DNA of 58,068 nucleotides from Chitinispirillum sp. (GCA_007115975.1 SKJJ01000010.1:1-58068), one strand, 5' to 3'; positions 34,049 to 42,695 are shown, counted from the first letter of the stretch. Made by a program: numbers and translations. Notes: generated by a model not told the origin, from the sequence alone.

Positions 34049-35061
34049 AGAAGCCTTTTTCCAAACAGTGTATATCGCCTGTGAATCGCACTGCTTTCAT
34101 TGGCAATCTGAGTCGAGATATTCTGGTCGTGCATAAGGGCATGAATCACGTAATCATACCCCTGACTGCCTGCAAGCAGGTGAGCTTTCTCTACAAGATA
34201 GGTGCCAAGTCCCCTTGCTTTTGCAACAGGTTTCACCGCAACGGTCTTTATAATTAACCCCTTCTTCTTGTTGTTGTACAGGTCATCGATGCAGAAGATG
34301 AATGCCAGCAGATCATTTCGTGCATCTTCACATACCATTACAAACTGAGGGTTGATAACACTCTTAAGAGCCTGATACATGGGAAGGATTTCGTCCCGAC
34401 TTGCCGGGGTATAAAGGAAGTTATTGCTAAATGCGCTTATGCAAAGAGAATGGATGCCGCTGACCTCTTCATCAAAATGTTCAAGTGAAATTGGCCGTGT
34501 GATGATTCCACGATCGGCAAAGATTGAGGAGAAACGGTTACAGCGAATTGCCGTATCGGTTTGCGGGGGGGCAATGGTGGAGCGATAGGTGGCTGCTGAC
34601 TCGTATCCGGCTTTACGAAACATATCACCATACCAGGGCTTATGGTAATTATCGAGAAAAAAGGGATGGTTGTCATCCGGTTCGCTCACACGGTAAGAAT
34701 GCCAGGTGTCACCATTGAGTGGCCCTATGCACCACCGTTTGCCTCTCTCGAGGAGCCATTTTTCTATAGTGTCAAAAAGCATTGTGGCTGCCAGTGTATC
34801 ATTGGAGCATTCAACAAATCCGATACACCCGGCAGGTTCTTCATTATAGTTGAGCGCAGGGTTAATTATTCCAGCAGCAAACCCAACCGGCTCACCATTT
34901 TTTTGCACCATGTACAGAACATTTTCGTATATGCAGGTGCGCGGATCGCTTGTTCTGTAGAATGGATCATTTTTATAGAGCTGGTTCTGAAAATCGATCA
35001 GCCTGGCACTATCAGCCTCTGTTGAGCAAAGGGGTTTCACAGAGTACACGATATCCTCCAA
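34045..35061 (-). CDS. Large GNAT-family acyltransferase
   Basis: A 338-residue member of the GNAT fold, larger than ordinary acetyltransferases and like the YghO-type group often found near lipid genes. Two blocks are visible: 'GPLNGDTWHSYRV' with 'FFLDNYHKPWYGDMFRKAGY' in the first half, and the acyl-CoA-binding 'KTVAVKPVAKARGLGTYLVEKAHLLAG' in the second, followed by 'YDYVIHALMHDQNIS'. It probably transfers an acyl or acetyl group to an amine or alcohol of the pathway product. It overlaps the kinase-like gene (25 bases) upstream and the OleC-like gene (4 bases) downstream. The substrate is not known. Confidence 0.85.
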   Translation of the reverse strand: MEDIVYSVKPLCSTEADSARLIDFQNQLYKNDPFYRTSDPRTCIYENVLYMVQKNGEPVGFAAGIINPALNYNEEPAGCIGFVECSNDTLAATMLFDTIEKWLLERGKRWCIGPLNGDTWHSYRVSEPDDNHPFFLDNYHKPWYGDMFRKAGYESAATYRSTIAPPQTDTAIRCNRFSSIFADRGIITRPISLEHFDEEVSGIHSLCISAFSNNFLYTPASRDEILPMYQALKSVINPQFVMVCEDARNDLLAFIFCIDDLYNNKKKGLIIKTVAVKPVAKARGLGTYLVEKAHLLAGSQGYDYVIHALMHDQNISTQIANESSAIHRRYTLFGKRLL

Positions 35062-36446
35062 AAAGAGGTTAGGGGACCAAAGTCATAATACCACATTGAT
35101 ACAAGGGCTGCAAGAGTAGTCCAGAAGATGGAGATCAGAGTTGTAGCCTGAAGAAATCTTATATTCGGCCACGACCCTCTCTTTCTCTGTTCCAACTGCC
35201 AATAGGTTATTTCAATTGCAAAATTGACAGATAAAATCATCGCAAGGGTAAATAAGGGTGACAGTGAAGAGCTGATAAACAGTGAAGGCGAAGCGAGAAT
35301 GAGGGTGAGCAGAATATTTCTTAGAGGCATTCTTGCATGGCGAAGCCATGGCGGTAAAGAGAGACGATAGGGAATATGGGTAAGTTTTGAACGTCGCTTC
35401 CAGAAAATGGAAAGTGAACAGGTCAGGTTCGCAGTAAATGAGACAAACAGGACATGGCGGTAATCTGAAATCAGCAATCCTGCAAGAATCCAGATAAAGG
35501 AGACAATTATAACGTAGAATGTTGGACGGATGTTGTATTGAGGATCGGAGGTAGTGGATGGTTCAAGAAAAATATCAACCCGGCTCAACAAAGACGTAGC
35601 GATAAGCACCGGAAATACCCACTCCAGACCTGCGAGTGCATAGGCACCAAACCCCAGAAGTGCAATGGTTATTACTGCACTAAGCCCAATTGCCCGGGTG
35701 TGCTTGGCGGTAAGATAGATAAACCAGTACAGGACAAAAAGGATTGTTATCCGGTTGACCATAATAGAAAGGGGCTGATCGACTATTCGTATGAGTATCG
35801 AAATCGTTCCAAGTGGTATAAAAAGGTTATCTGCTCCGCCAAGTGAGATCGACTCAAATGCGGTGACCAGAATTGACAGATATACTGCTGCAAGCAGTGA
35901 TTCAGCCCTCCCAATGGGGGTAAGCAGAAGAAGGCAGGTGTGGACAACAATAAAGGTAACAAGAAAAAATATGACCGAACCTTCCAGGCTCTTATAGCTG
36001 TCTTCGGTTCTGTACATCTTAAATCCGTAGCGCCCCCCAACAAGTGCCGCAAGAGAATCTGAAATTGCCAATACCAGAATTGCGATAAGATAGAAATGGG
36101 GCTGATTAAAAACTCCGGCTATGAAAAAGGTGCCGTATACTGCCGCCGGGTAATAGAACCCACCGCTTGACTTCCGTTCCACATCGTGAACAGACTTAAG
36201 TAGACCGTACTTTTTTGTCAGGTACATTAGTGCCACAAAGAGTATACACAGTATCAGCACCGACCAGTGCGACTGAAGCAGATAGATAAAACTAAGGCAT
36301 ACTGCACCAGAGGCGAAATGTACCAGTTTCCTTGTCTTCTCTGTATACGGTGAGCCAACTATCCGCCACGTTTCGGCAACCCCGAAAATCAAAAGAAACA
36401 CTGTGGAATAACCAGCTATTGCAATAAATTCACGCTGCAGGTTCAT
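35037..36446 (-). CDS. Dolichol/phytol kinase-like membrane protein with a second membrane half
   Basis: A 469-residue polytopic membrane protein. The first about 215 residues carry the signature of CTP-dependent polyprenol kinases and CDP-transferases: 'TEKTRKLVHFASGAVCL', 'ERKSSGGFYYPAAVYGTFF', 'LAISDSLAALVGGRYGF', 'YKSLEGS', 'ESISLGGADNLFIPL'. These enzymes phosphorylate a prenyl alcohol. The second half has another set of helices with no firm match ('AVITIALLGFGAYALAGLEWVFPVLIATSLLSR', loosely like DUF92/VTE6 phytyl-phosphate kinases), so the gene may combine two successive kinase steps. Being next to a UbiA prenyltransferase and HMG-CoA reductase supports an isoprenoid substrate. Overlaps both neighbours. 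Confidence 0.82.
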   Translation of the reverse strand: MNLQREFIAIAGYSTVFLLIFGVAETWRIVGSPYTEKTRKLVHFASGAVCLSFIYLLQSHWSVLILCILFVALMYLTKKYGLLKSVHDVERKSSGGFYYPAAVYGTFFIAGVFNQPHFYLIAILVLAISDSLAALVGGRYGFKMYRTEDSYKSLEGSVIFFLVTFIVVHTCLLLLTPIGRAESLLAAVYLSILVTAFESISLGGADNLFIPLGTISILIRIVDQPLSIMVNRITILFVLYWFIYLTAKHTRAIGLSAVITIALLGFGAYALAGLEWVFPVLIATSLLSRVDIFLEPSTTSDPQYNIRPTFYVIIVSFIWILAGLLISDYRHVLFVSFTANLTCSLSIFWKRRSKLTHIPYRLSLPPWLRHARMPLRNILLTLILASPSLFISSSLSPLFTLAMILSVNFAIEITYWQLEQRKRGSWPNIRFLQATTLISIFWTTLAALVSMWYYDFGPLTSFWRISCTL

Positions 36447-37555
36447 CGATTTACCTCATCAAGATGATAATTCTGATAGAAAAAGGCCTTGTCCCGGAGG
36501 AACAGTTCATGGCTGCGGGTGTCATTTCTTGTAACCTGATCCGGAAAAATCTCTGCGATGCTTCTTGGGACCAGCATATTCCAGTAGGCCAGTCGTGCAC
36601 CAGGTGCTGCTGCATTCAGAAGCGTTTGTGCGCACCGGCGAAATTCCTCTGTGTCCATGTATTCGAATATGTCCGAAAGATTGAAAGCATCAACTGTGTC
36701 TCTGTACTTCTCTACGGCATCGTTTACAGAACCATGTACAATCTCTATTCTGTCTATACGATCACGTATCGCTTGGAAATGTTCCTCTCTGGCACAGTGC
36801 GGTAGAAACTGGCCAAAAGTCCCTCTCAATATGTAGTGCAAATAGGGGTTGTCGTGAGTTGAGAGTTTGGAAAGTGCGTATTCTACCCTGTTAAAAATGC
36901 GGCTGGCAACTGGTCCGTCTACCTGATCGAAAAATTGGGGAGACCGACCAGCCCACCCCATCACCGTTCTGGAGAAGAAAAGCGAAAACATAATGCGCCA
37001 TCGAATGGAGTTCCATTTCTTGCAGTAGAACTCCTCTCTTTGCTCCTGAGTTTTTTCTTCCAGCAATGCTCCAATCACTTCGTCTGAGTGAACCAGCGGT
37101 AGAATTTTCTTTCTGAAAATCAGGAAGTAGTGTTCAAATTTCCCGGCGTGAATTATTCCGCTCTCAATTTGGTTGATTTGGGTATCCAGAAACTCACTTG
37201 TCCGCTCCGAAAGCCTGTTCCGTAACGATTTGTACCACTTGATCCGATAGTTTTTCTCGTTTTTCCCAAAGTCCGCATACCCAAGCATGAGCTTCATTTG
37301 TTCGTAGCTGAAACTTTTGTAAAGTTGCATACGCAACTCAAGACAGGCAAGTTGTGCGGCACTCAGGTCCGCAGCAATGATGCAGGAGGGGTTGAGGGTA
37401 AGTAGGGAAAGGGTATTGTCACCCGATGATGCGATGGAGAAAAAGGTCCCGCCCTGCTTATTGTTAAAACCCGATACAAGCACATCTGCATCTTCCCAGC
37501 AGTTGGCATAACGGATAAAATCAAATGATGCTCTAGTTTGTATCTGCGCACTCAT
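36443..37555 (-). CDS. DUF3419 / BtaA-like S-adenosylmethionine:3-amino-3-carboxypropyl transferase
   Basis: A 370-residue protein of the BtaA family. BtaA transfers the aminocarboxypropyl group of S-adenosylmethionine to diacylglycerol in betaine lipid synthesis. The family start 'RYANCWEDADVLVSGF' (compare Y..CWED..V), the SAM site 'SIASSGDNTLSLLTL' with 'IAADLSAAQLACLELRMQLY', and the C-terminal 'DAFNLSDIFEYMD...R' and 'AAPGARLAYWNMLVPRS' are all visible. BtaB, the N-methyltransferase needed for betaine lipids, is absent nearby, so the acceptor may be different, perhaps a prenyl alcohol or glycerol ether. ATG 37555 has GGGGA six bases upstream and is preferred to ATG 37567. It overlaps the dikinase gene by 23 bases. 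Confidence 0.86.
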   Translation of the reverse strand: MSAQIQTRASFDFIRYANCWEDADVLVSGFNNKQGGTFFSIASSGDNTLSLLTLNPSCIIAADLSAAQLACLELRMQLYKSFSYEQMKLMLGYADFGKNEKNYRIKWYKSLRNRLSERTSEFLDTQINQIESGIIHAGKFEHYFLIFRKKILPLVHSDEVIGALLEEKTQEQREEFYCKKWNSIRWRIMFSLFFSRTVMGWAGRSPQFFDQVDGPVASRIFNRVEYALSKLSTHDNPYLHYILRGTFGQFLPHCAREEHFQAIRDRIDRIEIVHGSVNDAVEKYRDTVDAFNLSDIFEYMDTEEFRRCAQTLLNAAAPGARLAYWNMLVPRSIAEIFPDQVTRNDTRSHELFLRDKAFFYQNYHLDEVNR

Positions 37556-40217
37556 TGTGGTCCCCATTTTGTGCTGTTAACCTTACAATTGTTCCAGCTC
37601 CTCCATCAATACAAACCTCTTCTCCATCTTGAAGTTGCTCAATGCAGTCCTGTACCCCCACAATAGCGGGTATCCCCATCTCCCTTGCAACAATTGCTGA
37701 GTGTGAAAGGAGGCTTCCACGTTCTATTATCATCCCCTTTACCAGAGGAAACAGTGGTGCCCATCCCGGATCAGTTCGTTTGGCCACCAGGATGCACCCC
37801 TGAAGATCACCGGGATTATTTGGATCATGTACTATCTTCACTCTGCCATTCACTACCCCGGCACAGCATCCTGTACCCGAGAGATCTGCATCTCCATCCA
37901 TCTGTTCTACAACTGGAGAGAAATCATTAACATGGTATACCATGCCATATGTCTCGAACCGGTCAGCAACATCCGTTTCCTCGTAGCCCTCGAACTCTTC
38001 TATCCGCACTTTAATTGTTTTTCTGAGATCGATCTCAACCGCAGCTCCCTCTGTATAGTCAAAGATCTCTTCACGTGTCAGATAAAAAATATGTGAGGGG
38101 TCTTCAATAATTCCCTCTGCGTAAAGCCTTCTGCCCATCGTGCGGAACAGTTCCCGTATAACAGAGAAAAGCCGCGTGCGTCCGAAACGAAGGTTTTCAC
38201 GGTTTCTTATTAGTAAGCGCGTCATTTTAAGTACATAGGTAAAAAGCAACTTTCTGAACGGATGAAATGCAAGCCGTTTTTGAACCTGCTTTTGTGCACT
38301 GGCTCTGATCTCTATTTCTCGGTTGCGTAGTTTTGCTGTGTCAATTAATCCGCGCTCCACATATGAACGCACGAGCCGAATAAGGATTGACGGATCATAG
38401 CGGGGGGTGATGGTTTCAAGTTTTAGCTCATTGCAACAGCGGTCCCCATATTTTGCAAGATGATTACGCAATTCGCAAGCAAATTGGGTGATTTCCGGCG
38501 CAACTTCTTTGTCTGAGCCATTCATCCCCAGACGTCTCAGCACATCCTGGTCATCGCCACTGTCGAATAGTACTCGTATCGATTCTCTTTCAAGAGCCTG
38601 ATTGGCAAGGGCCTGAATGTTACGCAATGGCTCGGTTGAGATGATTCCGCCCTCACCACACAACAGATCATTTTGTAAGCTGCCGTCTGAATCCACTTTC
38701 CATTTCACCACTAGATTCTTAAGAATACCATAGAAAATCATAGCAAAGAAATCATTGATAAGAGGGGCCTGCCACTGAGGAAGCAGTGATCGTTCAAGTT
38801 CCCGGTAACAGTTAACAAGCTCCTGAGGCGTACGTACTCCAAACCCCTCTTTTTCGTACGGTGCGAGAGTGTTATTTAGAATCTTTTCAAATCGTTTTAC
38901 TTGCTTTTTAAGAAATGCGAGGTTGTACAGCAGCCGAAATGCCATTCGCACAATGTTGAGATAACGATTTCTTTGGCTGTAAACAGTTCCCGGAACAATC
39001 GATAATCGTTCCGTTACCCCCATCATCTGTTCCATAAAACGGGCATTTACAGAGTACCCCGGTAAAAGGGAGAGGACGTTGTACCAGTTGTGGAGATTGT
39101 AGTAGATACGCCCCTTGATCAGTCCAAGCATTCTGAATATACCTGGATTCTGATCTATGACACTCTGCTCCACCCCCATTATAGTACAGAAATGCTTGTA
39201 CACACTTGTATAGATGCTTTGCACAAAGGAAAAGGTGAGGGGAGTGGTTACCCCTCCATAGCTCTCAACGATGTTGGAGTTATCCCATACTCTTTTTATA
39301 TCAGACTTGTCGGTAACGGCAGCCACTGTGGTGACTGGTCTGCTTTGCAATATGTAGAGTTTCCCTGCTTCAATTGCCCATTCAATATCCTGTGCACGCC
39401 CATACTGCTTTGAAATGGCCCGTGTGACATTTGCTATATGCATTATTTGGTCATCGTTAAGACAGGCCATGTTCTGTTTTTGGCTTTCGATTTTCGTACT
39501 GATCGTCCCGTGTCCGGTGGCAGAATCAAAAAAATGTGCACTCTTCTTTGTCGCAATCTGTTTGTCAGTCGTTATTTCACCGGCATAGTCAACTACGTAG
39601 CGGTCTGCATCAAGTTCACCTGAAACCAACCCCTCTCCCAAACCATATACTGCCGAAATGACCACTGCCCGGCGATTGCCCGTAACAGGATCAATTCCAA
39701 AAGCAACACCCGAGATTTCCGCGTCGATCATTTCCTGAATTATAACTGCTACATCGACATCATCGACTGCAAGACCGCTTCTTTCCCTGTAGGCCACAGC
39801 ACGCGGACTGTAGGCTGAAGCCCACACTCCACGTATGGCATCGAGAAGTGTCTCTTCGTTAACATACAGAAAAGAATCGAGCTGACCTGCAAAGGAGTGC
39901 TCTATGCTGTCTTCACCTGCAGAGGAGGAGCGCACTGCGACCAGACGATCGCCAGAAAGCAGAGAGTCTTTTATCTCCACAATTGTTGTTTCAAGTTCGT
40001 TATCAGGTACGATAGACCTGATGTGCTCAGCCCTTTCCCGGGGTGGTTTAGAGCGGATAGAAGAGTCCAGATGTCTCTTAACTACCCCTGCATCTATGAT
40101 AGAAAAGGAAGGAACTGGAAAACGCCACTTTTCAAGCTGATTCAAATTGGCTGCTTTGGCTCCAATGGATGACTCATCATAACTTATGATGTTAGTTTTA
40201 TCTGTAAATGTATTCAT
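37533..40217 (-). CDS. Rifampin-phosphotransferase-like dikinase
   Basis: An 894-residue phosphotransferase. The N-terminal ATP-grasp domain begins 'SIGAKAANLNQLEKWRFPVPSFSII' and includes 'GQLDSFLYVNEETLLDAIRGVWAS' and 'QDIEWAIEAGKLYILQSRPVT' (to about residue 310). A middle helical domain of about 450 residues follows, then a C-terminal swivelling His domain with 'RGSLLSHSAIVAREMGIPAIVG' and catalytic His839. There is no PEP/pyruvate-binding TIM barrel, so it is not PEP synthase; the layout ATP-grasp, substrate domain, His domain is that of rifampin phosphotransferase, which moves the beta-phosphate of ATP to a hydroxyl. Here the acceptor is more likely a hydrophobic pathway intermediate than an antibiotic. 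ATGA-type overlap with the UbiA gene. Confidence 0.85.
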   Translation of the reverse strand: MNTFTDKTNIISYDESSIGAKAANLNQLEKWRFPVPSFSIIDAGVVKRHLDSSIRSKPPRERAEHIRSIVPDNELETTIVEIKDSLLSGDRLVAVRSSSAGEDSIEHSFAGQLDSFLYVNEETLLDAIRGVWASAYSPRAVAYRERSGLAVDDVDVAVIIQEMIDAEISGVAFGIDPVTGNRRAVVISAVYGLGEGLVSGELDADRYVVDYAGEITTDKQIATKKSAHFFDSATGHGTISTKIESQKQNMACLNDDQIMHIANVTRAISKQYGRAQDIEWAIEAGKLYILQSRPVTTVAAVTDKSDIKRVWDNSNIVESYGGVTTPLTFSFVQSIYTSVYKHFCTIMGVEQSVIDQNPGIFRMLGLIKGRIYYNLHNWYNVLSLLPGYSVNARFMEQMMGVTERLSIVPGTVYSQRNRYLNIVRMAFRLLYNLAFLKKQVKRFEKILNNTLAPYEKEGFGVRTPQELVNCYRELERSLLPQWQAPLINDFFAMIFYGILKNLVVKWKVDSDGSLQNDLLCGEGGIISTEPLRNIQALANQALERESIRVLFDSGDDQDVLRRLGMNGSDKEVAPEITQFACELRNHLAKYGDRCCNELKLETITPRYDPSILIRLVRSYVERGLIDTAKLRNREIEIRASAQKQVQKRLAFHPFRKLLFTYVLKMTRLLIRNRENLRFGRTRLFSVIRELFRTMGRRLYAEGIIEDPSHIFYLTREEIFDYTEGAAVEIDLRKTIKVRIEEFEGYEETDVADRFETYGMVYHVNDFSPVVEQMDGDADLSGTGCCAGVVNGRVKIVHDPNNPGDLQGCILVAKRTDPGWAPLFPLVKGMIIERGSLLSHSAIVAREMGIPAIVGVQDCIEQLQDGEEVCIDGGAGTIVRLTAQNGDHNECADTN

Positions 40218-41167
40218 AAAGAGAGTCCTGGAAGTTGTCTAAAAAGACCCGATGCCAAAAATCCGATAAGTGTGTACATTAGAAGAATCCAGAGACCGGA
40301 AAAAAGTTCAATAATAGTTCCTTTTGTTGAGTGCGGGTTCAAAATGTAAATAAGAGCAGGAGAAGCGGTGCAGAGGCAGAGGGTCAATAGTATAACCATG
40401 GCACTTCCGGGTGCATGATTGTTCGCCACCATTGAGGCAAACACTGCACTTGTAAAAAGAATCCCAAGCCAGAGCAGGGCAGCCCTTCTTGGGCCAAAAA
40501 GTGAAGAGTAGGTCTGTACGCCGTTTTGCTCATCGGCAGGTATTCGTATTTTTCGCCCAACCTCGATGATCATTCCCCCGAAAAAGGAGAGGAGCAAAAA
40601 CGCCCCTAGCTGTGGGACTGGAGTTCTGGTATGGGCTGCCCAATCCATACTCGTTGCATATAGTGTAATTAGCGGCATAATTACCATATGAGAAACCATA
40701 TAGGCTATAGGGTGCTTTTTAATCTGATCGGGAATAAAAAACTCCCTTCTCATCAGATACGTATACAGCCAGACCAAACCAAGGTAAGGCAGTGCTGCGG
40801 GATTTATGGCAAATGTCAAAGCTGCCTGAATCATGCAGCTTATAACTGCACACCAGAAAAGCTCTCTTAGAGAAATCAACCCCCGTGGTACAGGCCGATC
40901 TGGTCTGTAAAGGGTGTCGTCTGCGTTGTCTTTGAACTCATCACAAACCCGCAGAATAAAAAACGCCAGCACGACACAAACAATGCTCCCTAAAAGGGGA
41001 AGCAACGGGACAAATGTCGGTTCTCCCCGCAGTGCACGGGAAACGGCAAGTGATGCAAATGCAAGGGGTGCAATCGAAAGTCCATGCACAAACACCGGAA
41101 ACCGTTCCGATTGATACTGCCATAATCTGTTTACAAAAAGACTCTCATTTTCTGCGCTCTTTTTCAC
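40214..41167 (-). CDS. UbiA-family prenyltransferase
   Basis: A polytopic membrane enzyme (317 residues, about nine helices) that attaches a prenyl chain to an acceptor. The first Asp-rich motif is 'RVCDEFKDNADD' (Asp76, Asp80, Asp83-84) continuing to 'RPDRPVPRGLIS', the Mg-diphosphate site. The second is around 'GRKIRIPADEQNGVQTYSSLFG', which replaces the usual YD..D with E/R/D residues. The acceptor cannot be deduced; UbiA relatives make quinones, heme O, chlorophyll side-chains and archaeal-type ether lipids. Its position between HMG-CoA reductase and a dikinase in one operon makes a novel prenyl conjugate plausible. Overlaps both neighbours by four bases. Confidence 0.88.
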   Translation of the reverse strand: MKKSAENESLFVNRLWQYQSERFPVFVHGLSIAPLAFASLAVSRALRGEPTFVPLLPLLGSIVCVVLAFFILRVCDEFKDNADDTLYRPDRPVPRGLISLRELFWCAVISCMIQAALTFAINPAALPYLGLVWLYTYLMRREFFIPDQIKKHPIAYMVSHMVIMPLITLYATSMDWAAHTRTPVPQLGAFLLLSFFGGMIIEVGRKIRIPADEQNGVQTYSSLFGPRRAALLWLGILFTSAVFASMVANNHAPGSAMVILLTLCLCTASPALIYILNPHSTKGTIIELFSGLWILLMYTLIGFLASGLFRQLPGLSL

Positions 41168-42438
41168 TTTTCAACCTTTCTCCCGCGTGCAAGGACGTTG
41201 TGTGCCTTGGCAAAATCACCTGCACACAGTGCGCCCATTATGGATAACTCGCCTGCAAGGCACACCGCTGCGGCGACTTCGGCAAAAGCCCGGGCCTTTC
41301 CCTGACCAGCAAGACCGGCGATTTTCAGACATATCTGCTGTGTTGGAAGTGTGGTGCCTCCACCAACCGATGCGACCATAAGGTTGGGAAGATTAACCGA
41401 AGCGTAAAGGTCACCGTTATCAGTTGTCTCAAGGCGGGTAATGCCGATTGCAGATTCTGCAACACATGCCACATCCTGACCGCAGGCAAGATACAGCGCT
41501 GCCAGACCATTGGCGTAGTGCCCCTGCATACCAAGCGTGCCGCTCAGGGAACCACCAACACCGGAAATCCGCCAATACCGCTCTAACTCCTGTGGTGTTG
41601 TGCGGAGTCTCCGTTGGACGATCTGGGCAGGGAGTATCACCTCCGCACCGACTTTTTTACCCCTCACCGAGAGAAACGACTGAAACGAGGCTTTCTTGTC
41701 ACCCGAAATATTGGCCTCAACAAAGGATGCCTTCGGTTTTACGGGGCTGGACTCGTTGATATATCGGCATATCTGTTCGGTAGCGATGGTGATCATGTTT
41801 TGTCCGGAAGCATCGCCGGTGGTAAATTCGAACAGAATGTAAACGTGGTTCCCCTCAATAGTGATCTTCATGTTGACAAGCTTGCCGTGATTGGTGGTAC
41901 CGGAAACAATCTTACTGAATTTTTCGAATTGATCATTTATCCACACAACAAAGGCTCCCGATTCGATAATTGAGTCGAAGATAAACCCGGGAGCCCTGCC
42001 TACGCTTTCATTGAGAAGCATGGAAGTACACCCACCAGCCTCGGTGATACATCTGGCCCCGCGGTTGTACGATGCCACCAGTGCAGCTTCGGTTGTGGCA
42101 AAGGGAAGGAGATAATCGCCCTCAGCAAAAAGACCGTTTACCCGTAATGGGCCAATCATCCCAAGAGGAACCCTTAGGGTACCGATATAGTTTTCGATGT
42201 TTCGGGCATAAAGATGGCCTGAGGTTCTGCTATACTGATCTGCAATGAGTGCCAGGTCTGATTCTTCCAGGTGAAGTGACGCAAGCCTTTGCTCCATGGC
42301 TTCAGGAGATTCACCTCGCGGGATCTGCACTGGCAGCTCTGATTTGTTCGGTGAGAGTTTGCGGACAATATTCTGCAGAGAGCAATCCTTGAGAAGCTCA
42401 GAGAGATAGCTGTTGACGCGATCGAAAGTGTTTGCCAT
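41164..42438 (-). CDS. Class I-type HMG-CoA reductase
   Basis: Reduces 3-hydroxy-3-methylglutaryl-CoA to mevalonate with two NADPH. 424 residues, the soluble catalytic core without membrane anchor. Catalytic residues as in the eukaryotic/archaeal class are present: Glu117 in 'FATTEAALVAS', Asp247-Lys248 in 'SGDKKASF', Asp322 in 'LACGQDVACV', His413 in 'FAKAHNVL'. 'GDASGQNMI' and 'SVGGGTTLPTQQICL' are the cofactor and substrate loops. Most bacteria with the MEP pathway have no HMG-CoA reductase, and no other mevalonate genes are in this window. It leads an eight-gene operon, divergent from rex. Substrate could be an HMG analogue. Confidence 0.9.
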   Translation of the reverse strand: MANTFDRVNSYLSELLKDCSLQNIVRKLSPNKSELPVQIPRGESPEAMEQRLASLHLEESDLALIADQYSRTSGHLYARNIENYIGTLRVPLGMIGPLRVNGLFAEGDYLLPFATTEAALVASYNRGARCITEAGGCTSMLLNESVGRAPGFIFDSIIESGAFVVWINDQFEKFSKIVSGTTNHGKLVNMKITIEGNHVYILFEFTTGDASGQNMITIATEQICRYINESSPVKPKASFVEANISGDKKASFQSFLSVRGKKVGAEVILPAQIVQRRLRTTPQELERYWRISGVGGSLSGTLGMQGHYANGLAALYLACGQDVACVAESAIGITRLETTDNGDLYASVNLPNLMVASVGGGTTLPTQQICLKIAGLAGQGKARAFAEVAAAVCLAGELSIMGALCAGDFAKAHNVLARGRKVEK

Positions 42439-42619
42439 TTGACCTCTTACTTATTAGAAGAGCTGTATTACATAAAAATATTTATTACAGAGTATAGGTA
42501 TGATATTTATTAATTCTCTCATTTGGAGCTTTTTTTTGCAATTACGATGTTTGTTCGAGAGGATATTGGGATATCATGGGTAACCCAAAATATTAATCCA
42601 ACAGAAACAAAAAAAACAG

Positions 42620-42648
42620 TTGCCAAACCCCCAAAACAGTGTTATATT
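42620..42648 (+). promoter_or_regulatory. Predicted sigma-70 promoter of rex operon
   Basis: TTGCCA (42620-42625), 17-base spacer, TATATT (42643-42648). Both hexamers are near consensus; transcription would begin just upstream of the palindrome at 42662. Confidence 0.6.
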
Positions 42649-42661
42649 AGTACAAAATATA

Positions 42662-42679
42662 TCGATAAAAAAATATCGA
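42662..42679. promoter_or_regulatory. Perfect palindrome, candidate Rex operator
   Basis: TCGATA-AAAAAA-TATCGA, a perfect 6-bp inverted repeat with A6 spacer, lies between the predicted -10 of the rex promoter and the start codon. Rex proteins bind AT-rich palindromes and often control themselves; that this one is the operator is inferred from position. Confidence 0.55.
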
Positions 42680-42695
42680 ATTAGAAAGGGTAATC

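Noticed and set aside
37533-40217. PEP synthase (ppsA)
   Set aside because: ATP-grasp and His domains fit, but there is no C-terminal PEP/pyruvate barrel and the middle domain is far too large. The rifampin-phosphotransferase layout fits better.
40214-42438. Archaeal-type ether lipid synthesis
   Set aside because: A UbiA protein and HMG-CoA reductase recall that pathway, but no geranylgeranylglyceryl-phosphate synthase or digeranylgeranyl reductase gene is present, so I do not claim it.
41164-42438. Defective HMG-CoA reductase from a Gln in the PAQIV motif
   Set aside because: Human enzyme has Lys at that point, but from memory archaeal class I enzymes vary there, and the catalytic residues proper are all present.
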